Positions 36,300 to 45,421 of a stretch of DNA of 64,000 nt are shown here, one piece after another. The position numbers were made by a program, and so were the translations under genes. The stretch is taken from NCBI RefSeq assembly GCF_019511605.1, contig NZ_JAEUAV010000025.1, positions 44,997 through 108,996 on the forward strand, given 5' to 3'. The DNA comes from Paraburkholderia phenoliruptrix. Lineage in GTDB: Bacteria; Pseudomonadota; Gammaproteobacteria; Burkholderiales; Burkholderiaceae. A model generated the notes under the pieces. That model saw only the letters and a program-made list of their open reading frames with translations. It was not told the origin of the DNA and did not search any database. Within the stretch, counting starts at the first letter, position 1, and each line of letters begins with the position of its first letter.

Positions 36300-39200
36300 T
36301 CATTGCAGCGCCATCGCCAATACGCGCGCGACGTGAATCGCCTCGACACCCGCGCCGTCGTGAATCTGATGGCGGCAACTAGTACCGTCGGCGACCATGA
36401 TCGTGCCGGGCTGCATCTTGCGCACCGCGGGCAATAGCGACAACTCGGCCATCGCCTGCGAGGTCGCATAGTGCTCCGCTTCGTAGCCGAAACTGCCCGC
36501 CATTCCGCAGCACGACGACTCCACCGTCGAGACCGTCAGTTCCGGAATCCACTTCAGCACGGCTTGCACGGGCGTGAAGGCGTCGAATGCCTTCTGATGG
36601 CAATGGCCATGCACAAGCGCCTGCTGCGTGGCCAAAGGTTTCAGCGTGAGCTGCATGCGTCCGGCCTGCTGCTCGCGCACGAGAAACTCTTCGAAGAGAA
36701 ATGCCTGGCTGGCGAGCCGCTGCGCTTCGTCGCCGAAACCGTAGTGCAGGAACTCGTCGCGCAACGACAGCAGGCACGACGGCTCCAGACCGACAACCGG
36801 CACCCCGCGCTCCACGAACGGCTTGAAGAGATCGAGCATGCGCCGCGCTTCTTGCTTCGCTTCGTCGACGAGCCCAGCCGCGAGAAAAGTGCGGCCGCAG
36901 CACACCGGCCGCTCCCCCTCCCGCGCATTGAAGTGCACCGTGTAACCGGCTGCCTCCAGCACGCGTTGCGCAGCACGCGCGTTCTCGGGCTCCATGTTGT
37001 TGTTGAATGTATCGACGAACAGCAGCACTTCCTTCAGCGCCGCGCCCCGCGAGTTCACGGCCGGCTTCACGTTCGACAGAAACGGCTTGTTAAAGCGCGG
37101 CAAGCTCCGTTCGCTGGCAAAGCCAACCGAGCGCTTGAACCACGCGGAGAGCACCGGCACGTTGTCGGCGAGCGCCATCAGCCCCGGCGCGCGGCTCGCC
37201 GTTGCCGCATAACGCGGCATGAACGCGACCAGCTTGTCGCGCAGCGTGAGTCCATGGCGCTTCACACGTGCGGCGCGCGCCTCGATCTTGAACTTCGCCA
37301 TATCCACGCCGGTTGGGCAATCGCGTTTGCACCCCTTGCACGACACGCACAGATCGAGGGTCTCCTTCACGTCGTCGCTCGCGAGGCCGGCTTCGCCCAG
37401 TTGCCCGGAGATCGCCAGACGCAACGTGTTGGCGCGCCCGCGCGTGACGTGCTGCTCGTCTTTGGTCACGCGATAGCTCGGGCACATGGTGCCCGCATCA
37501 AATTTGCGGCAGTGTCCGTTGTTGTTGCACATTTCAACGGCCTTCGCGAGGCCGCCGGACAGATCGTTGCCGCCGCCCGGGGCGCTCTCGCGTCCGGTCA
37601 GAGGATCGCGCTCCACGTTCCACGCGGACCAGTCGAGGGCGGTTTCAATGCGCTGTTCGCGGTAGCCAGGCGCGAAACGGAAGTTGCGTGCGTCGTCCAT
37701 TTTCGGCGGACGCACGATCTTGTCGGGATTGAAGCGATTCTCCGGATCGAAAAGCGCCTTGATCTCGCTGAACGCCTGATTCAGTTTCGGACCGTATTGC
37801 CACGCCACCCATTCGCCGCGACACAGGCCGTCGCCGTGTTCGCCGGAATATGCGCCCTTGTATTCGCGCACCAGCGCCGCAGCTTCTTCGGCGATCGCGC
37901 GCATTTTCGTCGCGCCGTCGCGGCGCATGTCGAGAATCGGCCGCACGTGCAGCGTGCCGACGCTTGCGTGCGCGTACCACGTGCCCTCCGTGCCGTGCCG
38001 ATGGAACACCTCGGTCAGCTTGCTCGTGTACTCGGCCAGATGCTCGAGCGGCACCGCGCAGTCTTCGATGAAGGACACCGGCTTGCCGTCGCCCTTCATG
38101 CTCATCATGATGTTCAGCCCGGCCTTTCGCACTTCCCACAGCGCTTTTTGCGCATTCATGTCCGGCATTTCGACAACCGAGCCAGGCAAGCCGAGATCGG
38201 CCATCAACTCGGTGAGCTGGCGGAGCGAACGCAGTTGCGCGTCGCGCGAGTCGCCCGCGAACTCCACCAGCAGCACGGCTTGCGGCTCACCTACCAGCGC
38301 CTTCGCGACCACCGGACGAAACGCGGGGTTGCTCATCGCCAGATCGATCATCGTGCGATCGACCAGTTCCACGGCAACCGGTTTCAGCTTGACGATGTGC
38401 TGCGTGAGATCCATCGCCTGCCAGAAGGTCGGAAAATTGACCACGCCCAGCGTCTTGTGCGCGGGCAGCGGCGCGAGCTTCAACGTCAACTGACGGCTGA
38501 AGGCGAGCGTGCCTTCGGAGCCCACCAGCAGATGCGCGAGATTCGCTATGCCGTCGTCGGTATAGGCGCGCGGGTTCTGACAATCGAACAGGTCGATGTT
38601 GTAGCCCGCGACGCGGCGCAACACCTTCGGCACGCGCGCCGCTATCTCGTCGCGCTCGCGTTGTGCAACCTGCCTGACGCCTTCCACTATCTGCTGCAAG
38701 CGCAGCCCCTGCGGCGGCTCGCGCAAGGAGGCAAAATGCGCTTCGCTGCCGTCGGCGAGAATTGCGTCGATGGCCTCGACGTTGTGCACCATGTTGCCGT
38801 ATTCGATGGACCGCGAGCCGCACGAATTGTTGCCCGCCATGCCGCCAATCGTGCACTGCGCGGCCGTCGACACATCCACGGGAAACCACAAGCCATGCGG
38901 CTTGAGCCATGCGTTCAGATGATCCAGCACGACGCCCGGCTCGACCGTGACGGTGCGTGCTTCTGCGTCGAAGTGCACGATATTGTTCAGCCACTTGCTC
39001 GTGTCGATTACGAGCGCCTCGCCGACGGTCTGCCCGCATTGGCTCGTGCCCGCGCCGCGCGCGAGCAGCGGCACTTTTTCGCTGCGCGCGATTTCGAGCG
39101 CCGTGCGCAGGTCGTCCTGATCGCGCGGCACGACCACGCCGACCGGCATGATCTGGTAGATGGATGCATCCGTCGCGTAACGGCCGCGGCTTGCCGCGTC

Positions 39201-39320
39201 GAACAGCACGTCGCCGCGCAACGCCTTGCGCAAATGTTGCGCGAGCGGCGTCGTCAGCCGCGCCGCCGACGGCACCAGATGAATCGGCTTAACCAGCAAA
39301 GCGGAAGTGGGATTCGTCAT
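36300..39320 (-). CDS. FAD- and Fe-S-binding D-2-hydroxyacid dehydrogenase (GlcD-GlcF / YdiJ-type fusion)
   Basis: 1006 residues. The N-terminal FAD_binding_4 domain (RGAGTSQCGQTVG, GGMAGNNSCGSRSIEYG, LLVGSEGTLAF) and the FAD-oxidase C domain (AHASVGTLHVRP, YSGEHGDGLCRGEW) are followed by two 4Fe-4S motifs (CNNNGHCRKFDAGTMCPSYR; CVSCKGCKRDCPTGVDM) and two CCG cysteine domains (VCCGRTF; SSCCGMAGSFG). Such fusions oxidise D-2-hydroxyacids such as D-2-hydroxyglutarate or D-lactate and pass electrons to the respiratory chain or an ETF. It is the last gene of the aminotransferase operon. The ATG at 39320 has the conserved part close behind; a longer start would add an unconserved cysteine-rich piece. 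Confidence 0.87.
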   Translation of the reverse strand: MTNPTSALLVKPIHLVPSAARLTTPLAQHLRKALRGDVLFDAASRGRYATDASIYQIMPVGVVVPRDQDDLRTALEIARSEKVPLLARGAGTSQCGQTVGEALVIDTSKWLNNIVHFDAEARTVTVEPGVVLDHLNAWLKPHGLWFPVDVSTAAQCTIGGMAGNNSCGSRSIEYGNMVHNVEAIDAILADGSEAHFASLREPPQGLRLQQIVEGVRQVAQRERDEIAARVPKVLRRVAGYNIDLFDCQNPRAYTDDGIANLAHLLVGSEGTLAFSRQLTLKLAPLPAHKTLGVVNFPTFWQAMDLTQHIVKLKPVAVELVDRTMIDLAMSNPAFRPVVAKALVGEPQAVLLVEFAGDSRDAQLRSLRQLTELMADLGLPGSVVEMPDMNAQKALWEVRKAGLNIMMSMKGDGKPVSFIEDCAVPLEHLAEYTSKLTEVFHRHGTEGTWYAHASVGTLHVRPILDMRRDGATKMRAIAEEAAALVREYKGAYSGEHGDGLCRGEWVAWQYGPKLNQAFSEIKALFDPENRFNPDKIVRPPKMDDARNFRFAPGYREQRIETALDWSAWNVERDPLTGRESAPGGGNDLSGGLAKAVEMCNNNGHCRKFDAGTMCPSYRVTKDEQHVTRGRANTLRLAISGQLGEAGLASDDVKETLDLCVSCKGCKRDCPTGVDMAKFKIEARAARVKRHGLTLRDKLVAFMPRYAATASRAPGLMALADNVPVLSAWFKRSVGFASERSLPRFNKPFLSNVKPAVNSRGAALKEVLLFVDTFNNNMEPENARAAQRVLEAAGYTVHFNAREGERPVCCGRTFLAAGLVDEAKQEARRMLDLFKPFVERGVPVVGLEPSCLLSLRDEFLHYGFGDEAQRLASQAFLFEEFLVREQQAGRMQLTLKPLATQQALVHGHCHQKAFDAFTPVQAVLKWIPELTVSTVESSCCGMAGSFGYEAEHYATSQAMAELSLLPAVRKMQPGTIMVADGTSCRHQIHDGAGVEAIHVARVLAMALQ

Positions 39321-39417
39321 AACGTCGATGGTTGTTGCACTACGGGCGTTGCACTGCATGCAGTACACCGGAGGACAGCGCTGCGGCGCGCTGAATGCCG
39401 AATGCCCCGCATGCGGT

Positions 39418-40203
39418 TCAGTAAAGCGTGACGCTGACCGGCGACAGTCCTTCGATTCGTCCGCGCGCCGTGCCCGCGTTTCGTGGAAAAAACATGCCGG
39501 TGTATGAACCCGTGGTGACGACCATGTCCGGCGTCACCGCGATGCCGCGCGAGCTCGCGTGATTGACGAGCCAGGTGAGCAAGCGGCGCGGATCGCCCGC
39601 CGGGTTTGCGGGCGTCAACTCCACGACATCGCGCCCGTTGAATTCGAACCGCAGAAGCGGCGCGGCAAACGGATAATCGTCGTAATACGGCATGAACTCG
39701 CCCACGATCAACGCACCGTAGTTCTGCAAGTCGGCGAGTTGCGCAAGCCTGTCCACGTCGGGCCACTCGGCGAAACGGCTGGCAACGATTTCGATGGTCG
39801 CGCCGAACGAGCCGATTGCCGCGAGCACGTCCGCTTCGCTATACGGCGTTGCCGCAGGCTCGAAGCGGCGGCCGAAACGGAAGGCGATCTCCAGTTCCAG
39901 CCCCAACGGCGCAAAGTCCGTGCGCGGCAGGCTGACGCCGTCGGGATGCAGATCGACGTCCGGCAGCGGCGCGCCCTGAATCGGACCGTCTGGCGACTTC
40001 GACCCAGCCTTCCAGCCGCCGACCTGCGCGCCGGTGATGCCGAGTATTTCGTGCTGGATGGCATAGGCCGCGTCGACGTTGGCGGGTGCGCGGCCGGGCT
40101 GGAGCTTGCCGAGCGTCGCATGATTGCGGCGGGCATCGGCAAGCAGGCGGCTGAGTGGCGAACTGCCCAGTTTCATGGCGTCGGCGTGCAAGGACCGGAG
40201 CAT
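39418..40203 (-). CDS. 2-keto-4-pentenoate-hydratase-type protein (FAH superfamily)
   Basis: 261 residues of the MhpD/hydratase branch of the FAH superfamily. Visible are DAAYAIQHEILGITGAQVGGWKAG in pieces, the metal-site E-x-E in LGLELEIAFRFGR, and the late VTTGSYTGMFFP. Members hydrate 2-hydroxy-dienoates or decarboxylate related acids. The stop codon of the MFS gene is 3 bases ahead, so they are co-translated. The substrate is unknown; there is no ring-cleavage enzyme nearby, which argues against a standard meta-cleavage pathway. Confidence 0.84.
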   Translation of the reverse strand: MLRSLHADAMKLGSSPLSRLLADARRNHATLGKLQPGRAPANVDAAYAIQHEILGITGAQVGGWKAGSKSPDGPIQGAPLPDVDLHPDGVSLPRTDFAPLGLELEIAFRFGRRFEPAATPYSEADVLAAIGSFGATIEIVASRFAEWPDVDRLAQLADLQNYGALIVGEFMPYYDDYPFAAPLLRFEFNGRDVVELTPANPAGDPRRLLTWLVNHASSRGIAVTPDMVVTTGSYTGMFFPRNAGTARGRIEGLSPVSVTLY

Positions 40204-40206
40204 CGC

Positions 40207-41496
40207 TTATACGCCCATGCTGGTGGAGACTTGCCCCTTGTCGGCCGCGCCGCCGGCGAACTTGCTCTCCGGTTGCATGCGGAAGGCCAGCACGACGCCA
40301 AGCGCCATCAACAGCATGCTGCCGACAAACGGCAATTCCCAGTTGCCGAAATAGTCGATCAGGAAACCGCCCACCACCGGCGAGATGATGGCCGCGAGCG
40401 CGGAACCCGTATTCATGATGCCGCTCGCCGTGCCCGACGCTTCGGGCGCGATGTCCATCGGGATAGCCCACATCGGACCAATCGTCATTTCGGCGAAGAA
40501 GAAGCCTGACGCGAGACACGCCATCGACAGATACAGGCTGTGGGTGAACATCAGCGGAATCAGCGACAGCAGGCAGAACAGCATGCAGGACGAGACCATC
40601 CAGCTGCGCGCGCGCTTGAGGTTGCCAGTGCGCGTGTAAATGTAGTCGGTGACAATGCCGCCAAGCGTGTCGCCGATCACACCGGCGAGAAACACCACCG
40701 AAGCGAAGATCGCCGACTTCTTCAATTCGAGGTTATAGCTGTGCAGGAAGTACTGCGGAATCCAGCTCAGGAAGAGCCACAGCGTCCAGCCATAGCAGAA
40801 ATAGACGATCGTGACGGGCATCATGCGGCGAAACAGCTTGCCCCACGGCACGCCGGCCGACGACTTTGCTTTCGGAGCAGGCAGGATTTCGAGCTCTTCT
40901 TTCGTGATGCGCGGATGGTCTTTCGGGTGCTCGGTGAATGTCAACGCCCACACGACAACCCACAACAGGCTGAACGCACCGCAAATGTAGAACGATTCGC
41001 GCCATCCCCAATTCGCCATTACAAGTACGACAATGCCGGGCGCAACCGCATTGCCGACGCGCGAGGCCGCATGCGTGATGCCCTGCGCGAAGCCGCGCTT
41101 TTCTTTGGCGACCCAGCGCGCCATCGCCGAGGTTGCCGCCGGGAAGGTTGCGCCTTCACCGAAACCGAGCAGCACGCGTGCCGCCAGCAGCGAGATCAGG
41201 CCGCCCGCAAAACCGGTGAGCAAAGTGGCGATGCCCCACACCGCGCCGCATGCGAGCAAGGTGCGCCTCGCGCCAAATCGGTCGCTGACCCAGCCTCCGA
41301 TAATCTGGAACAGCAGGTACGGATACGCGAAAGCCGAGAAAACCAGGCCGACTTCCGTATGCGAGAGATGAAATTCCTTGCCGAAGCCCGCCGCCGCCGT
41401 ACTCACATTGACGCGGTCCAGATAGGTGATGAAGTACATGATGCAGAGCATCACTAGAACAATACTGGTCGCACTGGTCACACGAAACCGCTTCAT
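40207..41496 (-). CDS. MFS transporter of the anion:cation symporter type
   Basis: 429 residues with twelve membrane helices. The N-terminal YFITYLDRVNVSTAA and the loop GGWVSDRFGARRTLL are typical of the ACS group (glucarate, phthalate and similar carboxylates). It probably imports the carboxylate that the operon degrades. The ATG at 41496 is chosen by family length. It lies between aminotransferase and hydratase genes on the same strand. Confidence 0.9.
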   Translation of the reverse strand: MKRFRVTSATSIVLVMLCIMYFITYLDRVNVSTAAAGFGKEFHLSHTEVGLVFSAFAYPYLLFQIIGGWVSDRFGARRTLLACGAVWGIATLLTGFAGGLISLLAARVLLGFGEGATFPAATSAMARWVAKEKRGFAQGITHAASRVGNAVAPGIVVLVMANWGWRESFYICGAFSLLWVVVWALTFTEHPKDHPRITKEELEILPAPKAKSSAGVPWGKLFRRMMPVTIVYFCYGWTLWLFLSWIPQYFLHSYNLELKKSAIFASVVFLAGVIGDTLGGIVTDYIYTRTGNLKRARSWMVSSCMLFCLLSLIPLMFTHSLYLSMACLASGFFFAEMTIGPMWAIPMDIAPEASGTASGIMNTGSALAAIISPVVGGFLIDYFGNWELPFVGSMLLMALGVVLAFRMQPESKFAGGAADKGQVSTSMGV

Positions 41497-41553
41497 CGTC
41501 TCTCTCCGTTTGCATGTATCGACGGCGCTCCTGAGATGGCGCGCTGCGTCGTC

Positions 41554-41577
41554 GCGAGGCGGCACGCGCCGCCTCGC
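41554..41577. other. GC-rich intercistronic hairpin
   Basis: GCGAGGCGGC (41554-41563), loop ACGC, and GCCGCCTCGC (41568-41577) form a perfect 10-bp stem between the aminotransferase and MFS genes. Without a T-run it is more likely an mRNA-stabilising or attenuating element than a full terminator. Confidence 0.55.
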
Positions 41578-41717
41578 CATCGCATTTCAGGGCCGCGTTC
41601 TGCGCGCGGCTTCATGATGGAACTGACTTCGTTGATGCCTGCTTACGTTGTTCGTTTTGTACTGATGCGTTGCCGTGATCCTGCCGGCGCGGTCTGCCGG
41701 TCCGGCTTGCCGGTCCG

Positions 41718-42938
41718 TCAGGCTGCCGCTTTCAAACCTGCGGCTTGCGTCGGCTCGCTCAACCAGTTCATAGCGGCAGGCAGGCCGCTTTCCTTGAGCG
41801 GCACGCCCGCGAGTCGCAATCCCATTTCGCAGCCGGCGAGCGTGGCAAGCAGCATCAGGTCGTTGCAGTCGCCCAGATGGCCGATGCGGAACATGCGCCC
41901 TTTCATCTTGCCGAGGCCCGTGCCGAGCGACATGTCGAAACGTTCGTAAATGAGCTTGCGAACCGCGTCCGCGTCGATCCCTTCAGGCATCATCACACCC
42001 GTCAGCACCGGGCTATATACGGCCGGGTCCATGCACTGGATTTCCAGGCCCCAGGCTCGCACCGCGCGACGCGTCGCTTCGGCAAGACGCTCGTGCCGCG
42101 CAAAAACGTTGTCGAGCCCTTCACCGAGAATCATGTCGATCGCCTCGTGCAGGCCGTAGAGCAGATTCGTGTTCGGCGTGTACGGCCAGTAGCCGGTCTT
42201 GTTCATCTCCACTATCTCGTTCCAGTCCCAGAAGCTGCGCGGCAGTTTTGCGTGCTTGCTGGCGGCGAGAGCTTTCGGCGAGATCGCGTTGAAGCTGATG
42301 CCCGGCGGCAGCATCAAGCCCTTCTGCGAACCTGAGACAGTGACGTCGACGCCCCACTCGTCGTGGCGGTAATCGGCGCACGCAAGGCCCGAAATCGTGT
42401 CGACCAACAGCAGGGCCGGATGGCCCGCGGCGTCGATCGCGCGACGCACGGCGGCGATGTCGGAGGTCACGCCTGTGGACGTTTCGTTGTGCACAACGCA
42501 GACTGCCTTGATGGAACGCCCGGTGTCGGCGCGCAAACGCTCCTCGATCATCTGCGGCTGAACCCCGCGCCGCCAGCCCTCAATACCCGGCAAGCCGAGA
42601 AACTCGGGCTTCAGACCCAGGCTTTCCGCCATCTTCTTCCAGAGCGTCGCGAAATGTCCGGTCTCGTACATCAACACGTGATCGCCGGGGCTCAACGTGT
42701 TAGAGAGCGCCGCTTCCCATGCGCCGGTGCCCGACGCCGGGTAGATCACCACGGGGTGCTGCGTCTTGAAGATCTTCTTGACCCCTTCGAGCACCTTCAG
42801 ACCCAGTTCGCCGAATTCCGGCCCGCGGTGGTCGATGGTCGGATAGCTCATCGCACGGAGGATGCGATCGGGCACCGGGCTTGGCCCGGGAATCTGCAGG
42901 AAGTGACGGCCGGCGGGATGAAAATCTAACTTCAGCAT
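41718..42938 (-). CDS. class V aminotransferase, serine/alanine-glyoxylate type
   Basis: 406 residues of the PLP fold type I class V. The start FLQIPGPSPVPDRILRAM is characteristic of serine-glyoxylate, alanine-glyoxylate and ureidoglycine-glyoxylate aminotransferases. The PLP lysine is in TVSGSQKGLMLPPG, and HNETSTGVTSD and LLVDTISGLACAD bracket the cofactor site. The ATG at 42938 has a perfect GGAGG ribosome site. First gene of a four-gene operon, preceded by a palindromic operator shared with the divergent gntR. The amino donor is not determined. Confidence 0.88.
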   Translation of the reverse strand: MLKLDFHPAGRHFLQIPGPSPVPDRILRAMSYPTIDHRGPEFGELGLKVLEGVKKIFKTQHPVVIYPASGTGAWEAALSNTLSPGDHVLMYETGHFATLWKKMAESLGLKPEFLGLPGIEGWRRGVQPQMIEERLRADTGRSIKAVCVVHNETSTGVTSDIAAVRRAIDAAGHPALLLVDTISGLACADYRHDEWGVDVTVSGSQKGLMLPPGISFNAISPKALAASKHAKLPRSFWDWNEIVEMNKTGYWPYTPNTNLLYGLHEAIDMILGEGLDNVFARHERLAEATRRAVRAWGLEIQCMDPAVYSPVLTGVMMPEGIDADAVRKLIYERFDMSLGTGLGKMKGRMFRIGHLGDCNDLMLLATLAGCEMGLRLAGVPLKESGLPAAMNWLSEPTQAAGLKAAA

Positions 42939-42956
42939 TACGCTCCTCCGATTGAA

Positions 42957-42970
42957 TTTTGCATGCAAAA
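42957..42970. promoter_or_regulatory. GntR operator candidate upstream of the aminotransferase operon
   Basis: TTTTGCATGCAAAA is a perfect 14-bp palindrome 19 bases ahead of the aminotransferase start. A 12-of-14 match lies at 43094-43107 over the gntR start codon. Confidence 0.65.
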
Positions 42971-43093
42971 AACTATATCAGACGTGCCGGATGACTAGAA
43001 AGGCAAAAATTGCCTTAGCGGACAGGTGTTTACCCGCGCTCTTACGCCGCTCGCGGTGATCCGATAAAATGAAGTCAACGAGGCTTCAGGTAC

Positions 43094-43107
43094 GTTTGTA
43101 TGCAAAA
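43094..43107. promoter_or_regulatory. second GntR operator candidate, overlapping the gntR start
   Basis: GTTTGTATGCAAAA differs at two positions from the palindrome at 42957. The gntR ATG (43100-43102) lies inside it, so binding here would block the gene's own expression. Confidence 0.6.
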
Positions 43108-43828
43108 TTCCGAATTTGAAGGCAGCTTGCCGGCGTCGCCGGCACTGCCGAAGGTCGAGCGGCAACGCTTGCATGACACGGTGGTCGAGCACATTCGACG
43201 GTTTATCGTCGAAGGTGTCTTGGAGCCGGGCAAGAAGTTGAACGAGCGCGAACTGTGCGAAACGCTCGGCATTTCACGTACGCCGTTGCGCGAGGCGCTG
43301 AAGGTGTTGGCCGCCGAAGGGCTGATCGAAATTTCACCGAACCGCGGCGCGTCGGTGTCGAAAATGTCCGAAGCCGAGTTGCGCGAGACTTTCGAACTGA
43401 TGAGCGGGCTGGAGGCTTTCTCCGGCGAACTTGCGGCCGAGCGAATGACTGCCGCCGAACTCGCCGAGATCAAGGCGTTGCATTACGCAATGCTCGCGTG
43501 CCGCGCGCAAAACGACCTGGCTGGCTACTACAGCCGCAATCAGGCGATTCACGACAAGATCAATGAAGCCGCGCGAAATTCGGCACTGCGACAGACTTAC
43601 GTGTCAGTGAACCGGCGCCTGCAGGCGCTGCGCTTTCGCTCCAATTTCCAGATCCCGAAGTGGGACCGCGCGATTCATGATCACGACGAGATGCTCAAGG
43701 CACTCGAGGCGCGGGACGGCAAGAAGCTGAGCGCGATTTTGCGGCAGCATCTGCTGGATAAGCGCGATGCGGTGTTGCAGGTGCAGGCGCGGGACGAGGC
43801 TGCGGCGGGGTCCGGGTTGAAGGCTTGA
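43100..43828 (+). CDS. GntR-family regulator, FCD (FadR-like) type
   Basis: 242 residues. A winged helix (about 25-95) carries LEPGKKLNERELCETLGISRTPLREALKVL, the GntR signature, given here in overlapping blocks. The C-terminal all-helical FCD domain has metal/ligand histidines around NQAIHDKINEAA and RAIHDHDEML, and ends in an alanine/glycine tail. It is divergent from the aminotransferase-MFS-hydratase-dehydrogenase operon, and a shared palindrome in front of both units points to local control and autoregulation. The effector is probably a small carboxylate. Confidence 0.9.
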   Translation: MQNSEFEGSLPASPALPKVERQRLHDTVVEHIRRFIVEGVLEPGKKLNERELCETLGISRTPLREALKVLAAEGLIEISPNRGASVSKMSEAELRETFELMSGLEAFSGELAAERMTAAELAEIKALHYAMLACRAQNDLAGYYSRNQAIHDKINEAARNSALRQTYVSVNRRLQALRFRSNFQIPKWDRAIHDHDEMLKALEARDGKKLSAILRQHLLDKRDAVLQVQARDEAAAGSGLKA

Positions 43829-43859
43829 GAGCGGGGACGTCAGAGTAGAGATGCTGGGA

Positions 43860-43969
43860 GTTGTCCACGCAAAGTGTTCGCAAACCTGTGGACAACGTTC
43901 GCATAGCCAACCTAACTGGTTGACGCAAAGGACCAATTGGCGCGCGGTCGATGTATGGGCAGTGCAGGG
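43860..43969. repeat. left copy of the module-flanking direct repeat
   Basis: Positions 43886-43969 (84 bases) are identical to 52982-53065, and similarity extends about 10-20 bases further left. The copy begins with the inverted repeat GTTGTCCAC-19-GTGGACAAC. It lies between gntR and the VgrG-lipase module. Confidence 0.9.
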
Positions 43970-43993
43970 ATGGCGCCAGTAGGCGTCATGCAG

Positions 43994-45421
43994 TCAGGAC
44001 GAACGCCCGTAGAACACGTCTTCCACTTCGTTGTATCTGGCCTGCGCGCCGAGCGCTTCGTTTGTCATGAGGATGATGAACAATGCCGGGACCGTCGCAT
44101 ACAGACCAGCGGGAGCGATCGTGACGTCCAGAAAGATTCCCAGAAGACCGCACATACAGGCGATCCCGAGAGTCGTCAGCGGCCTGAAGTAACGCAGTCC
44201 AAACTCCGGTTCGGCAGGCGCTGCCGCCCTTTTCGTGCCCGTCACGTTGAGCACGATGCCAGTACCGCCCGACGTGGCAACGATCTGCATGCCCTGGCCG
44301 TGCTGCACCATCTCGGCGGCCAGTGCCTGTGCTAGTAGAGCGCTAGCCGGACCGTGTTTGCCAATCGCCTGATCGATGTTGTGCACGGCGACTTTCAGCC
44401 CAGCGTCAGACGCCGCCGCGACAGCCGCATGGACGCCCTGGCGCGGCATCGACGTGAGCCACAAATGCCTGAGACGGTCCGGTGAGATCTGCTGGGCGTT
44501 GATCATGCCTCGCAGTGCATCTGCTACTGAATCCGCCGCTGACGACACAGGCTGGAAGACATACGCCTTCGCGCTCAGTTCCCCTTTGTATTGACTGATG
44601 ATGCCCTCGCGAACAAAGAGGACACCGACCGCCGCTTCCGAATACCTTGGCTCCTGGTCCCGCTTGTGGAGCTGGCAGGCCAGTACGAGGCAAAATTCTG
44701 GCATCGCCCTGTCGTTCAGCCACTGATGAACCAGCGACGCATCGGGAGGGCACCCGGCCTGGTCGATCCCGATACGGTCGGCATTCGGGACTTCAAGTCT
44801 TCGCAACACTGCGCGCAACGCCTTGATCCCGTCCTCATCTTCAGACTGAAGGATGACGGTGAAGGTATGTCGGGTTCCGAAGCGCACCATGCAGGGCACA
44901 AAGGGGGCCACGAGCATTTCAAGAACTGCCTCGAGCCGCGTACCGGTAAGCAGCACGTCGTCGGCTGCCTCGCCCGTCGCGCTCTGCCGACCGGCGGATA
45001 GGGCCAGCATCTTCCCTTCATTTCGCGGTTCACTGCCTTCAAGACCAAGCATGCGTTCGGCGAGATCTTTCTCCGGAGTCAACGTCACGCTTTCGAGCAT
45101 GGCGACGCCCCCCTGCGACCAAGCCCGCCACCGCGCCCGGCGTCGCCGACACAGGAAGTTCCATATGTCCACGGCGCCTGTGTGATCCTCATGTCCTGCG
45201 TACACACACACGCACAGAAGACCGCTACCGAGCAGCGGGGCCAGCAAAGCGCGAGCGAAGAAGGAGACGGACACCACGGGTTGGCTCTTCTGCCATGTCA
45301 ATACCGCCAGTCCAAATCCTGCTACACCAACGAGTGTGATGATCACCACGGCGATCCATGCAGACGGAGGCTTGCCGTATTCGAGCTGCTTTGTCTCGCA
45401 GAACTTCCAGTCCAAGCTCAT
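43994..45421 (-). CDS. membrane protein of the VgrG-lipase module, possible Tla3-like adaptor
   Basis: 475 residues. Two membrane helices lie near the N-terminus (AWIAVVIITLVGVAGFGLAV; ARALLAPLLGSGLLCVCVY) and two near the C-terminus (LTTLGIACMCGLLGIFLDV; GLYATVPALFIILMTNEAL). The soluble centre contains YSEAAVGVLFVREGIISQY. No catalytic motif is recognised. The start codon overlaps the PAAR stop by four bases (ATGA), so it is translationally coupled. In other bacteria Tle3 lipase clusters encode a membrane-anchored adaptor (Tla3, DUF2875) that loads Tle3 onto VgrG. The gene's position fits that role, but I cannot confirm the domain; a second effector or immunity protein is possible. Confidence 0.6.
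   Translation of the reverse strand: MSLDWKFCETKQLEYGKPPSAWIAVVIITLVGVAGFGLAVLTWQKSQPVVSVSFFARALLAPLLGSGLLCVCVYAGHEDHTGAVDIWNFLCRRRRARWRAWSQGGVAMLESVTLTPEKDLAERMLGLEGSEPRNEGKMLALSAGRQSATGEAADDVLLTGTRLEAVLEMLVAPFVPCMVRFGTRHTFTVILQSEDEDGIKALRAVLRRLEVPNADRIGIDQAGCPPDASLVHQWLNDRAMPEFCLVLACQLHKRDQEPRYSEAAVGVLFVREGIISQYKGELSAKAYVFQPVSSAADSVADALRGMINAQQISPDRLRHLWLTSMPRQGVHAAVAAASDAGLKVAVHNIDQAIGKHGPASALLAQALAAEMVQHGQGMQIVATSGGTGIVLNVTGTKRAAAPAEPEFGLRYFRPLTTLGIACMCGLLGIFLDVTIAPAGLYATVPALFIILMTNEALGAQARYNEVEDVFYGRSS

Noticed and set aside
43860..43896. DnaA-box-like motifs suggesting an origin of replication or plasmid origin
   Set aside because: The TGTGGA cores deviate from TTATCCACA, there is no cluster of boxes, no AT-rich unwinding element and no replication gene.
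43604..43936. Open frame on the minus strand reading LVLCVNQLGWLCERC, with a sister frame at 52772-53107
   Set aside because: Both are translations of the same 84-bp intergenic repeat and have no ribosome site; one also runs through the gntR gene. The likeness comes from the DNA repeat, not from a protein family.
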